NCBI RefSeq assembly: GCF_014839805.1
Contig: NC_051138.1
Coordinates: 4,772,983 to 4,836,982, forward strand
DNA length: 64,000 nt
DNA from: Manduca sexta
Lineage: Eukaryota > Arthropoda > Insecta > Lepidoptera > Sphingidae
Reading direction: 5' to 3'
Every line of letters starts with the position of its first letter. Within the stretch, counting starts at the first letter, position 1. The position numbers and the translations under genes are program-made. A model generated the notes under the pieces. The model searched no databases. It was given only the letters and a program-made list of their open reading frames with translations, and had not been told where the DNA came from. Positions 26,301 to 41,300 of this stretch are shown here, piece after piece.

Positions 26301-29300
26301 ACAATCTAGCACTAACGTATTGACATGAGTTAAGAAATCTAAAATGGTTTTAATTACCTTGTCTCCTTCGGCGACTTGCGCAATAACGCTTTCATCCTGA
26401 GGATTTATCGTCGGGAAGGTCTTCTTGCTGACCGCGTCCACCCAGTCATTGTTTATAAACAACTGTATAACAAATAAAATGTTATTAAAAGGGGTTGTTT
26501 ACTAAATGGCATTCTAGATAAAAGACGTGGTATGCTGGTCAGTTTAGGACTTCTTAATGAAGTTCTCATAGTGTACTACTGCAAGCATTTAGGTTTGATG
26601 ACTATGTTGTGAGGATTCGTGACGTTAAGCATGGGGCGACCAACTTGCTTGATATAGTGGTTTACGTAATCCCATTGCGATGAACGAAAATTTATGACGG
26701 TCTTTCAGTTATATGAAGCCGATGCACATAAACAGGTGCAAAAACACAATAGGTGCATGGATTCGACCCCGGCTTCTCCTTTCACAACCAGTTTATCTCC
26801 AGTTACTCAGCACTTACATTTCTCTTATTTGACATAGGTGTATTAGTTTATCATTTATATTTAACTGCCCATTCTTGTAACGTCTGAATACAATATTTTG
26901 TTAGATTTTATGCAGCTACGTTCTTTTCTATAAATTAATAATTGCAAAAAGAGAAAAATATATTACTAGCAATTGTTTCATGATATTGTTTTGGACAATT
27001 ATAATAGGTAGATGATTATAATTCCAAGTTTAAACTTTACATGGCGTCGTTACTTAATTATAACAGCTACGCTATTGGTTATGTCATAAAAATATTGCAA
27101 CTATTTGTTACAATTGTCTCCCTAAAATATGTAGGGATTTTATATTCTCCGACGTTTTGAAAAGACTGCAGCTTTCTTGGTTGCGAAGGTACTGAGGTGT
27201 TGGTCGTCCGAAAAGCCAAAGTAGTATAATTGTAAAATGTAGGTAGATATTGTAATCTAGTCAAAGTTGACGTCGGTAGAAAATAATAATATAAAATACC
27301 GCGATAACAACCGTAAAATAGTTTTCTTTCACTGTTATTAATATACTTACATTATTATTTTAAAAATATGTTTTAAATAATAGTTATTTAAAGGTGTTTA
27401 GAGCTACACTTAGTAGGTAGTTTAAAATCTTCACTTCATATCGTGTTATTATGTTTATTGTGATATAATTTCATATCTACAGATACTGCAAGTGTATTAT
27501 CGCAAACATTTTTAATTATGTTTTTTATACGCCATTATAGATTACAGCTTACAAGATATCAGATGTTATGGCAACTACCCACGCAGCAGGACATCATAAT
27601 TTTAACGCGAACCAACTGTTTGCTTTATATTATCAAAGACATATTTACTCAGCCGTATTTTGACATAAATATATTGTAACTTTACGTTTGTCTGCACTAA
27701 AATATGTTAACCGGCATATTTTGAAATATTCGACGTTTATTTTATTCCTTATTGTTTTTAATCAAAATTTATATTATAATTCAAGAACTGTATTATTACT
27801 ACTATTATTATTATTACCTTTGTGTATTTTACGTCCACTTTCACCATATTGTTCTCTTTATTTTGATTGTCTTGTAACGGTACTGCGGTGTGCACGATCC
27901 GCCGGTCTCCAGCAAACTGAAATTATTGAACTTGAACTTGAAATTCCAATAGGACCGGCAAGTTTATTACAAAATAGTACTTTATATCATAGTAGTTTAC
28001 GGTTCAAATTTATGTAGTACACTAATGAGTTGTGCTCTTTCGGTATGCACACATTGAAAACAGACACGAGTGTCTCTGCTATGAAGTGTTACGTTTTGAT
28101 TCTTATGTCTCAGCAATACGCTCTAGCACAACTTGATCATAGAAAGCTATTTTTGTCGTTGAACAAAGTGAAGTTGCTGATGTCGGCTCTAAATGACGAA
28201 TGAGTGTCCACTACACAACTACAGTGCGCATGCAGACAAGAGTAAATCCCTTATCGATTGGTAATGTAATATTATATCGCTAATCCATACAAATGACGGA
28301 TAGACACGTATCATGCACCTCGGCGTTGTCACGTCGCACAGTGGTAAAGTTTGTATGGGACCGCGGAAAAAACTATTTTTGAGGATGATATGAATTGAAA
28401 TCGGTATTTTATGGTTAGATTTACTTATTATATTTATTATTATATAACATACATTAAGAAATATAAGTGTATAATTTATAAAAGTGTTAAAAATGATTAA
28501 AAATTATAAAAATTTAATGCTGGAACTATGCATATGCAACGGGCATTTATAATAAATATAGATACATAATAATTTGCCACTTTTTACAAACAAATTTTGT
28601 TATTAACTTTATATAGAAAGCATAAAAATAATGAAATAAAAAAGGAAACAAATATTACTTGGCTTATTACTAACTCTGTATGATAGAAATTAGACAATTT
28701 TTATAATTATTAATTATAAATTACTATTATTGACAACTACTTTTTATTATTTATTTTCAGTAACTAACGCTTTAACTTCATCATGTAAGGACATTTTTTA
28801 TGTGGTCACAATTTTGAAGCTATAAATGGGTCTGATGCAAGTCAAGAGCATATGCATAATGTCTTCATTGGTTGACTCACGTGGACATTCCCTCGAAAGA
28901 TATAACCTATAACGTCGATAATCCTTGTTGCATGCTCTTTGAGCTTCTTCTATTAAAATAACTATAGATAGAGCAGCCGCGGAAGTTATTTTACTACCAT
29001 GAACAAGAACTTTGTGACCGTATTGGGCATATAATACCGAATGTACAAACTCACGTATAGTTTAGCAAGTTGGGTTTTTCTACATGATCACCTCCATATC
29101 GTTTTGAAGGTCCTGGGCCACTTTCTATAGCATTGGATTCTGGAGGGATCACATTAATTGGAAATGTATTATTTGGCCACTCTTTGTTTTTGCCAAACAA
29201 AAATATTGCTTTGTTCTTGATGCGGCATGCCACCTTTTCGTGAAATTAGGCAAAAATATTTTACTTGATTTGTTATGTATTTGCTACAGTATATTTTCTG

Positions 29301-32300
29301 AAAGATTTGGATAGTTACTTTTTAAACTTTTAATACACTTATGCACTTCCCGGTTACTAGACAATACAATGTTAAAGTAACTCAACTTAAACATTTGCTA
29401 AAACTTGCCATAACTATCGAATACTGTATTACTTTGTCAAATCGGTATAAGTAAATAAAGAGGAAAATTATAATTTATGAATTTTATAGTCAAAATCTGT
29501 TATTTTCGTGTTAATTACCGTAATTAAAGTGTTTGTCCTTGTTTCTTGTTTTTCCGACAACAAAGAAACTCCCAAGTCAAATGGTCATTTTTCAAAAGTT
29601 TGCAAATTATTGCAGCTGAATCCTATCTGATAGTTATCCTACATCATTAGGGTATTATTTATGATATGTTTTATTTTAACGCTCGTTGACGCAAAAAAGT
29701 TACAGCCAATGAAACAACAAAAATTGGCGAAATAAAGGTTATGTTGTTTGAATACATAAATTAATGTACAAATAATAATTATTTTATCGTTTTTAAATAC
29801 CTTAATATATGCTTCCTTAAATAAAATAAAAAATAAAACTAAAGTATAACTTGTATAAGCAGTGTGACACTTCAAACAAACGTCTTTTTTAACTCAATAT
29901 TACGTCGCATCCAGTCTTACAAGTTTGGGGCCTTAATTTTCCTATAAAGAATACACTAAATTAAGTATCCTTCTAGGCTTAAGTTATCCAACTTGTCTAC
30001 TTTAGGTTTACGACATAAACTATGGCAATATCTGATCTGAAAAAAATTGTATTTTTTCCGCGTTTTTACCACTGTGCGTCGCGTCGTGCCGTCTCGATGA
30101 GAACGAAGAGAGGAGTATACTACCTCAGTCGACCTAGCTCATATTTCTCGTAGACCATCTACAGCGTGACGTTACCACGACTAAATAAACGGTCTCTTTT
30201 CCATATTAGGCGTATATAAATGCAGATAATTTAGGATGAAGATCAAAGGCTGAAAAACTTTTTTTTTCTAATAGACATCTTTTAAAATTTTGCTGATTCC
30301 GATGGACCTTCTTTTTTGGTTTCGCGGAGAAAGCGCGTTACAACTACCGCCCAGGTAGCGCAGGGGGGGCGTCTAAACGGTTATGTTGGGGTCACTGTAT
30401 CTCTTACGACCCCTATCAATATTATCCACTTACAGTAATAGATGAAGTCAAGCTAAAATTTTAGTACTTTAATATAAAACCAGATACATTTTCGTGGATC
30501 CCTTTTACGAATTGTGGATCCCAATTTTTTGGTCGCGCCAACATAGACCCCCGTCAAGTCTGCCTTGGACCCCTGGGGGAATCCACCTGGATCAGTTTGG
30601 GAACCAATGGAGACTTGGAGAATGAGCATTCGGACGTAATTCGATGTGACATGTGTTAATAAAATTTTCATAAACACAAGAGCGTTATTATGATCACAGT
30701 GTCGGTTTACACATGAATGGAAATATAATGAATTATTCATAATAACGTGGTATCTTTTATAAACAATATTTAAATTAAGAATGGTTTGTAATTTAGAGTA
30801 ACATTTTTGCTCCCATGCCAGATGCCGAGTTTTGGAAATTACTATGGATGCTCATGTCATTCATTTTTGTAGTTTATTGCTTTACTCTTGATAAGATCTC
30901 TGTGCTTTTCTATTATTTAAACTTTAAGAGTGCTCGAGCGCCCTAGCCATGTAGTTACTCCAAGTCCGTGTCCCATGTCTAATATTTGAAGTTAAGAGAA
31001 TTAATTTTAAGTTAAGTTGAAGTTAATTTTGAATTACGCTGAAGTGCACATTAATTATCTTATTCTAAAACCCAATACAAAATAAAATTTACACAGATTT
31101 ATAAATATAAAAAATATGTTTACCTACATCAGACTAAATCTTAGAATTTTACTTTAATTTTCTCTGTTTACATTAACATTCCGTACCAGGACCATCTAGA
31201 TTCTAAATATAGTTTAATAGTTAAAATCTTTAGCCGAGATTTTTATTTCGTGTTTGTCACAGTATGAATAGAGAAGTTTAGGAATGTCAAAATAGTGAAT
31301 AATGGTATGTTGTAATCTAAATACAATATACAAATCAAAGACTATGGCTACGGACCTGAATGAGTAAGCCAGCTGGCCGAATATTTTGCCAGAATGGCAT
31401 CATGTGTTTTTTTTCATGTGTAGGTCGAAATCCTCTCATAGAGATCCGTGCTAATAATACATATTGTACAAAATAAATAAAATAAAATGCTTTATTCATC
31501 ACGTAGGCGAACATAGTTGCACTTATGATAAGTCAAGGTACATGTAATAATTACTTAATTAAATTAGCTTATATAAAGAAAGACAATTTGTATTGAAAAT
31601 AAAATAAATGAAAAATATAGGAAACAAAGAAGGATATGATACAGGCCTCGACTTATTGAAAATCAGCGCTGCAGCATCAGTCAGGCTGGTATAGCAGCAA
31701 GGAGCTGAATGAGGATTCCCATAGTTGGCACAATGGGTATAATTGCGTTATAATTCTTTACATATTTTTTTCCTTCTTTATTGTACATGTTATACTGATA
31801 TTGTCCCAATAATAAAATCTTTCTTTCTTCTCTTTAGTAGTGGTCGAAGTCCAGACGGTCCATTTCCAGTGACAGGATAGGATGTATAAATGAAACCACA
31901 ACAAATAGTTTTTCAGAACGTAATGTGTGGTATTACTAGACAATACATAGCGTCACGTTTGCATGAATTACGCGGAAGTGTTGTGTTACCATTGTTTAGT
32001 GGATGAGGGTTAAATGACATGATCCGCAATGGAATTACAAGCCGTTTCAATGACAAAGAGGTGTGTCATTAGGGAGACTGAGGATTTTTTTGTATTCAAT
32101 GAGTGTTTTGGATTATGTAAGATTTGACCGTGTCTCTCATGAAAAATTACCTAGTACGATTTTTTTAAAGGTAAGGTTATGTTTATTTACGAAAAAATAT
32201 ATTTTAAATATTGGCGGATATCTTGGCAGTTTTTTTTGTTTTGCCTAATCAGCGACAGAGGAGAATCTCTGCATCTTAATAGGGAAGACAATACTTTACA

Positions 32301-35300
32301 AATATTTAAATTGAAACTTATCGATCACCGAATAAACAACGTTTTATATCAAAATACCTCATTTGTAAACATGTCAAAAAACTGCTTTTCTTTTTATTGC
32401 CTTAATAGGCCAACGATCAAGTGGTCCGCCTGATGTTAAGTAGCATCCACCGCACATGGATTAAGGCAATGCCATAGGCACAGCCAAGCCGTTGCCTACC
32501 GGGAAATATTGAAATCAGTCATAACTAAATTTGTGCCAATACCAATCTTTACCATACGTGATAGGTGTTAGTATTATAGATTTTAAGTAAAAAACAATTA
32601 TACAAAAGTTTTACAATATTTTATTACAAAATATTTGTATATATAGGAATATATGCGTCACAGTCGTATTTTACGGTATAGGGTTGTAGAGTACGGTATA
32701 AACCCTTGATCTAAATCAAGGGTTTCTTGGGAAGGCTGAAAGACACTGTCTTGGTCTCCAAGTATTGCTGAATGCCATCTTCACCCCTGTAAAAAAACAT
32801 GTTAATTAATATTGGAAACATAATAATTATAGCATACATCATTTTATCTTTTATCTTCGGAGGATTAGGCAGAGGCGTATCTACTGCACCCACTCGCCGT
32901 GTCTTTTGTTCTATGATATATCATTTTGTCCGACCCCGGAATCGGTCTCGAAACCTTAGCACTCCAATCGTACCATAATACAACAACGCCATCAAGACGG
33001 TAAAAAAAATATTATTGTGAATAATAATTATATAACACGTATTTGTGAGTGATCAGACAGTTACTGATTAACAATAGTAACTACTTATAGATAAAGTCTA
33101 AGGGTCTTCTAGTATCATTGTGTCCTTTGTTGTAATAACCACTCAAAATAAAACATAACAGTCTATAATTTCCACTTAATTTTGTGCAGAATAAGTATAC
33201 TACGAGACAATAAATAAGCGTGATTTGTAAATCGTAGGATAAAAATTATACATCTAGTTTTAATCTGACTGAATAAAGAAGTTAAACAACTTGTTTTATC
33301 AATATAACAGCAATTATTAATGAATCTGTTTCGTATTTTATCACATGAAAAAATCTTGTCTGAAAAATTTGTTTTAAGACAGACGTATTATATAACCCTA
33401 CAAGGTGTTGCTCGCGGCTTTGCCAGCGTCAAAAGCCTTTTCCGGTTCAAAAGTCCCTAAAACACTGTACGGTAACGCTATCTACGTCAAAAATCAGATA
33501 AAAAATCCATTATTTTCCATGGGACCGTATTATCAGGATAAAAAGTCTATGTGTTAATTCAGGAAATGGTTTATGCGTGTGTCAAATTTTATGCAAATCC
33601 ATTTCGTTGTTTCCTGCGTTTACTCACAACAAACATACAAACATTTTCAAAAACTTTCACATTTATAAAATTAGTAAGAAATAAGATAATATAAGTAAGA
33701 TCAAGGCGATAATATAAAATGATAAGGATATTTATTGTAACAGCAAAAAAATCATCAAAAAGATAAAGGTTGATCAAGATACGTGTGTTAATACGTACAG
33801 TTCGCGTCCAATGCCGGAATCTCTGAATCCACCGAAAGGCGTCTGGGGTGCCACATGCTCGTACGTGTTCACCCTGAAAAACAATTAACATATGAAAATA
33901 ATAATCACAATAGCATATTTGCCAATCCACGACAGTATTACAAATGGCATGGAGAAGGTTCACAACTAGATACAAAAGTATTCATTGCTTACAGAGCACT
34001 TTCTAGAATTAGTTCCTGGCAATCTATTACTATACACTGTGATCATGTAACATGAAATATATACAATGAATTTGAACAAGAAGTTACACGAACCACATGG
34101 AGCCAGCACGAACGTGTTTGATGAAGGCAAGAGCAGTGTTGATATCGTTGGTGATGACACCAGCACCCAAGCCGTAGTTGGAGTTGTTGGCGCGGTCTAC
34201 TACTTCCTCAAATGTCTCAAACTTGAGAATGCTCTGGACTGGGCCGAAGATCTAGAAAAGTAATAAATTAATATAAACGATCTTTAACTGCAATAATATC
34301 TGGATTGATAACGGGGATGGATCATACAAATTAGTTTATTTTGATTGGTTATTTTCACTGAAATTAAAAGAGATACGGTTGTAGTTTCGTAGATATGTGT
34401 TTATATCTAAATGTAATTGTCGAATAATATTCTTAACATTATTGAAAATAAATATACTTTCATTCCTTTAATAATGAGTATTCTTCTAATACTTTATTAA
34501 ATATTATATATTTCGTGACTGATAACCATGAACTTAAGGAATATCTTATCATCCAACGAAGTTATCTACACATTACTCATTAAATTTTTATCAGTTTGTT
34601 TGTTTAAAATAATCTACATTGCATAACAATTCTCACCTCTTCTCGTGCGATTTTCATGTCATCTTTGACATCTGCGAAGACAGTGGGTTGGATGAAGTAG
34701 CCCACTTTGCCTTCGCGTTCACCTCCGGCGATGCAACGAGCTCCGCCCTTCTTACCAGCATCGATGTAGCCCATTACTTTGTTGAACATTTCGTCGTCGA
34801 TCTATGGAAAGGCTCTTTATTTATAATATAATACAACTCATTACATTTCTCAAAGAACATCATAAGTTTTCTTCTGAATCAAGAAGACTTGTTTCCGTTT
34901 GCTGTGTTAACTTGAATACTTTTATTTTAGAAATATTATTTTTATACTTCACCAACCTGAGGTCCTTGCTCCACATCGGTGTAAGGGTTTCCGACTTTCC
35001 TTTTCTTTGCGATCTCGGCGGCTTTCTGGATGAATTTGTCATAAATGCCAGATTGTACGTAGGTCCTGGTGCCGGCAACGCAGCATTGACCGGCATTAGC
35101 GAAGGCAGCGTTGTGAGCGATTTGTGCAGCCTTCTCAACTGCGGCAAAGAATTTATATTAGAAGTTAAAACTACCATATATTCAATTATAATGTTTTTTT
35201 TTTTACATATTACATATTTTTGAAATTTAATTTTATCATCTTCATTTCTTGCGTGTTTTTACAACCGGCTACCTAATTTAAAATATCATAGGAATTAATA

Positions 35301-38300
35301 TAATTTGAAACAATGTGCATCGAATCATAATATTAATCACAGCACCAAATATATTCATGGTCAAGTTGCACCACTACACAATTGACATAACATATACCTT
35401 AATGAATAATTAAGTCTACATATCCTTCAATTAACGTGTATAGACTTGTAGATATGCACTTACCGTCAGCATCATTAAACACGACTAGAGGGCTCTTGCC
35501 TCCGAGCTCAAGTGTGACACGTTTCAGATTGACTGCAGACGCGGCTTGCATTATGATGCGACCCACCTGTTGAATAAGTAATGTATATAAAAAGCCGACG
35601 TCTAGACAAGTAATATGTGAGCTACTCCATATAAGCTATCCAATAAATCTGTTACATCCTGCTGAGAAGCAGTCAGATAAAATTGAGAATATGTTTTTGA
35701 TCGAAGAATAATGTTGACCAGATCTTATGCAATTATATTCAATATTTCATGAAATTGGTGTTGAAGTTAGAAATGTAAAAAGAGCAGATAAAATAACTGA
35801 CTGCCGAGACGAATGTCCGCAGGTTTGAATACGAAGGGCACACACCTCTGACTTTTCTAAAATTATGTTTGTATTATTTGTGAATTGTCGCTTGCTTTAA
35901 TGGTGCAGGAAAACATCGTGAGGAAACCTGCACACCTGAGAAGTTCTCTTTAGGAATTTTGACGGTATGTGAATTCTACCAATCCGCATTAGGCCAGCAT
36001 GGTGGACCAAGGCGGATCAGATCAGTAGTAGAGTTGACCCTTGCCTAGCAGTGGAACATTATATATACAGGGCTGATATTATTATTAGATAAAGAAAAAG
36101 AGAAACGAGTATTACTTCAGTGGATCCAGTGAAGGCAACTTTATCGACGTCGGGGTGGTGAGTGAGGGCGGCTCCTGCGGTCGGACCGTATCCAGGGACC
36201 ACGTTGACTACTCCAGCTGGTATACCAGCTTCTTTAAGTAAGGCAGCCATGGCCAGAGCTGTGAGCGGGGTCTGCTCAGCGGGCTTAAGTACAACTGTGC
36301 AACCTGTAATGTTTGTTTGTGGATTAAGGAGGGTATCGATTTCCGTACTTGCTAATGCAATACCTGCAATAGCAAGTATGGAACTTGTAATATATATGTA
36401 TATGTAGTACCTGCTAATATATGTAGAATATTATATGCAATGTCACAAGCCGCTACGCCATCGGTACTGTGGCGGACCAACAAAAAAATAACGGTCTTTA
36501 TTTTTTTATCTTACGTAATAGCGGTATACAATTATGATCTTCGTAATAATATTGAATAAATGCATATTCGCTTGTCGGTATTAAAAGTCCAGAGAAAAAT
36601 AAGATTACAATCATATTTTAACGTAAATTGCTGTTTTTAAACCGAAGTAAATAATAGCCGCCAGCGTAGTGATTAGAGGAAAACAATATTATTAGTGTTT
36701 AGTAGAAATTATAACGAGCTAAATAAAATCGAACACCCAGTAACAACGATAAGAAAACACAATGTTTATTTTTATCTGCCGGTTATAGTGACCGTTGGGA
36801 CTAAATACTATATTAGGAATAGTTCGATGTATTCAAATATGAACCCATATTGACAGTCTAATATTTGATTTGTACGAATCAGTGAATCAAAAATTGAGAA
36901 CTGGAAAAGTATGAGATGGAGTCAAGCACTGAGGATTTGGTATAAAATAGGCTAGGTCTAAAATTGAAACTTGACAAACTTAACTTTGCCGTTCGATACC
37001 TAGACCCAATTATTGCACCAACCACCACTGTTTTCAAATTATTTCCTTTACATGTGCTCTGAGATAATGCTTCTTCTCAAATTTTAAGTCAACGAGAGTA
37101 CCCTATAGGTTTTAATTTTCTTGTAAAATCTCAAAATATGGGACATAAACGATCATACCTTTTGATCGCGTTGACTTATGTATAAGTTTGATTTTTTCAC
37201 AGATAAAACAGACTGTAGACTGGAGTATTTGATATAAATTTCCACCCATCGATTTCTACCTAATATCTTTACGCGTTTCTGAGTAAAAGGGTCTTGACAT
37301 ACAGATAGACCGACGACAAAGTGATCGAATAAGGGTGCCTTTTAAGGTACGGAACCCTAAAAACGGCTTTTTAAAAATTGTTATATTAAAATGTATTAGT
37401 ATACAAACATTCGAAATTAAGTAGGTAGATTGATAGTTTCGTCTTTTATCCATCATAGCTCTAACACTTATACAAAAGTAACTCATATTTACCAGCCGCT
37501 AGAGCCGGCCCAATCTTCCACACGAACATGGGGATGGGGTAGTTCCATGGCAGAATCTGTCCGCATACACCGACCGGCTCCCTCATAGTGAAGGTTAGCA
37601 CTTCACCATCTGAAAAGATGAGTTTATTTAGTGGCCACGTTTATATCATTTTTTTCATTCTCGGTACTTAAGTATATTGTTTCGTTTCATAGCACATTTT
37701 TTCTTTGTCCTATTTGACCTTTAACAACATGTAAAACTTCATTGCTGTAAAATCTCAAATAGATGCATTGTTGACCGTCTAGTTTATTGCAAGAATTACT
37801 GGTTATCATAACGAAGGAGACAATACAATTAATGAAATTACCAGCAGGGATGGTGTTGCCCAAAATCTTGTCGGCTTTGCCGGCGTAGTATCTGATGATG
37901 CCAGCAGACCACAGAACTTCGCCTTCAGCTTGCTTCACAGGCTTGCCGTTGTCAAGGGTCTCCAACTCGCCCAAGTATTTGGCGTCTCTTTCCATCAAGT
38001 CAGCCAGCTTCAGAAGAAGGCGACCTCTTTGGGAAGCATCCATGACACGCCATTCTGAGTAACGGTGAAATGCTTTCTTGGCGGCAGCTACAGCCAAATC
38101 GATATCAGCCTGTTGAAAAAAAATAAAATTGGAATACTAATGCATTATCCTACTGCGCAGTCGTTTCCTTTGCAACTTGGAAATGGAATAGCATATTTCT
38201 ATACGTTCTTAACGTGTCAGTAGAACTTAAATTCGTATGATGCATAGTGTAGATAATTTCTTCATTTATGTGGGTAACTATTAGTGAACATTCTAAAGTT

Positions 38301-41300
38301 ATCTAAAAAGAATTTCGTGGCTTATCTGTTATTACTAAACATACCTTATCACCCTCAGCGACCTGTACGATAACGCTTTCGTCTTGAGGGTTGATAGTCG
38401 GGAAGGTCTTCTTGCTGACCGCGTCGACCCACTCATTGTTGATGAACAACTAAAAAAAATTAAAGCGTAAGCAATTTTAGAAATAAAATAAAAAAGGAAA
38501 TCGTGGTCGAAATCGGTGTGGAAGACTACATCACACGATATGCATATCGATTGAAATAATGTAATAACTTAAAATAACTCTATACTTTAAATTCAATTGC
38601 GTTTCTCTTTATCTAAAATCAAGTTATCCTTTTGAATTTTATATTAATGAAGAAAAAAAGGCTGTTCATAAGGATACAAAAGTTTAAGAACTAAATTCTA
38701 AATTTGCTTAGGTACATTTTGACTGACTGTACATAAATATAGTCATAACAAAAATAAAAGTTATTTAAAAAAATACCGCAAAGTTAACTAAGACATTGTT
38801 GTTTTAATAGTTTGGTTTGACGATTATTTCAAGCGTCTTTTATTATAAATTACCCAAATTGCCGATTATTTATTGAAAATATATAGTGATAACTATTAAT
38901 AAAAATATTAGTCACGTCTGTGAATGATTCAATTTACAATTATGTGCTTTGATGTCACCTATAAGGAAACTCAAATGCATTAGAGTATATTATTTCTATG
39001 CGAGAAACGTTATGCTTCGGGAATAGAAACTGATTTTCTAAGTTAATATCTATTTATAATGAACCAACCAAAAATGATGTATGAATAATTTTCAAAATAA
39101 GCAATTCGCTGGCTCTCTATTACAAGATCCTATGTTAAATTTTAGTTACATTGCAAAAATTACTTAGATTAAAAATTTTCGTGTTGGTAAAATTAAAAAG
39201 ACAATAATTCATGGTGAGGGAACCATTTATATTTCATTATTATTGGATTTTTTTACTGAAAAAAGGCAATATGATGTGATATATAATTAAATTTGCACAT
39301 CAAATATAACAGAGGATTTTGTCGTAGTAAACAAGGGAATTGTGACCTTGCGACTAACAATATACGCTCATGATATGCATTTTGAATATTTTATAAATAT
39401 TACAGTATAAAGTATTCAATGCACTTCTTTATTGTACCTACTTAAAGTCTATTTTTACTTGCTGTTTTATATTTAAGAAGGTTTACCTAGACAAAGCTAA
39501 ATTAATTCCGGGTGGGGTTGAATCTATATCATCAGACATCGTTAATGTTTATATTGCGTTGCATTCGGATCATAAATTTTAGAACCATTTGAAACATATA
39601 CATTCCTGCTATACACCTAAGCGTGTTTATATATTTTTTTTATTTCCCCAAGTCGCATCTAAAAAGTTCTTTACCGACCAACGGATAGAGGGACGGTTTA
39701 TAGTTTTCGTTTTTATCCATTTGATTTTATGATCTATTTTACAATGGGCTATAAATCTTATGAGCCAAGTGTGGTATTGTGTATTGTGTGAATGTATTCA
39801 GTACTTTCGTATTGTAATTTACGCAAAACCTGATAGCCAGTGGTCACCAGTATTTGTGGTATTCAAAGTGGTATTAATAACCATTTCAATGTATCCATTA
39901 CTTTAATTTCCGAGAAAGTTCTTGGTGTATTTTTAATATTATGTTTGGTCCAAATTGTTCTTAAAAATTTACTTTTAAAAATAATGATTAGTACTTATAA
40001 TTAGAAATTTGTGTCTGTATTCTTTTAAACATAACTAACACCATCAGTTGCTGTCAAAACTATATTATTTATTTTTTCCATTATATATAGCTGAATATCA
40101 CAAAGAGAGATCGTAGTAGGCAACAAAAAGTATATTGTAACCAAATCTCATTATATTCATAAATGGATGCCAAAATTTTAAGTACTACCTACCTACCTAT
40201 GTTTGTTCGCGGATTCGCCCGTGTGATAGGATTTTTTGATTATGTTTATATTACAACACAGTATGTAGTTTTTATGCGACATACATATTTCTTCGTAATA
40301 TTATTATTATTGGACATTTAGCTATGGACAGAATCGAAAAAAATAATTTATAACTCCTATCCTATCCTTTTATTTTATTAATTTAGTTGCGTGTTAGGTC
40401 TAATTAGTGTTTTCTAACACTCGTCAAGCTTCACCGTTCGGTGTTATAAAATGCGTGACGTGAGGGCAGGATATTCTTAATAGAAACGTTTAAGTTTATT
40501 TGATTTTTTTGTTTGAAATAAAATTAACCTAATCTGCAACGCACTTCTTAAACTTATTTATGATTTATTTTACTATTGTAAATTAAATGCAAATTGTATC
40601 ACACCATTTGGTTATTTTAATCGGTTTTTATTTTGCAAAATATTGCGCAAGACTCCAGAATATAATAGAATAAACTTTGAACGACTGATAAGTGATAAAT
40701 TGCCGTAACAATAGTTTCAATAAGCTGTGAAGTGTTATCGAGCGTTAAATCGTTTATTTCAATTGTTCATTTACAATAATTAAGTATATATTTTATGTAT
40801 GTAAAGTTGAAACGTATTGATAAAATGTATTTAAACAGTTGCAAATAACATGCAATATATTTTTAAACGTTTAAATATAGTCCTGGCTAGCCGGTGTACG
40901 TTTGCAATCTGTTTTATATATTTAGAATTAATGCATAATATACCATACACTTTTAACATATGATATAAAATTCTTACCTTAGTATATTTGACTTCAACCT
41001 TAGCCATTTTCACTGGTTACTGAAACGCGTGCGTTATGGTTTACAGTCCGACTCGCAGTGACGACGCTATGCGGATTCCGGTGCGAACTGTAAACAATTT
41101 ATTATATAATATAAGATGCCCAGATAGTACGTACCTATCTCTGAAGTGCGATAAGCAAACAAATACATCGTGTTTTTGTTTATATTCAGCCGCTTATTCT
41201 ATTTTGGAGGTCGATGTACGATGATATTTTAAGTACTTTTTATGAAATAATTTTTTGTATACATACTAACATATTTTGTAATTTTTTTCTTATCATAAAT

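Noticed and set aside
30453..30740. 95-codon minus ORF
   Set aside because: No splice signals, domain or homology signs; lies in an unclassified repeat-like stretch.
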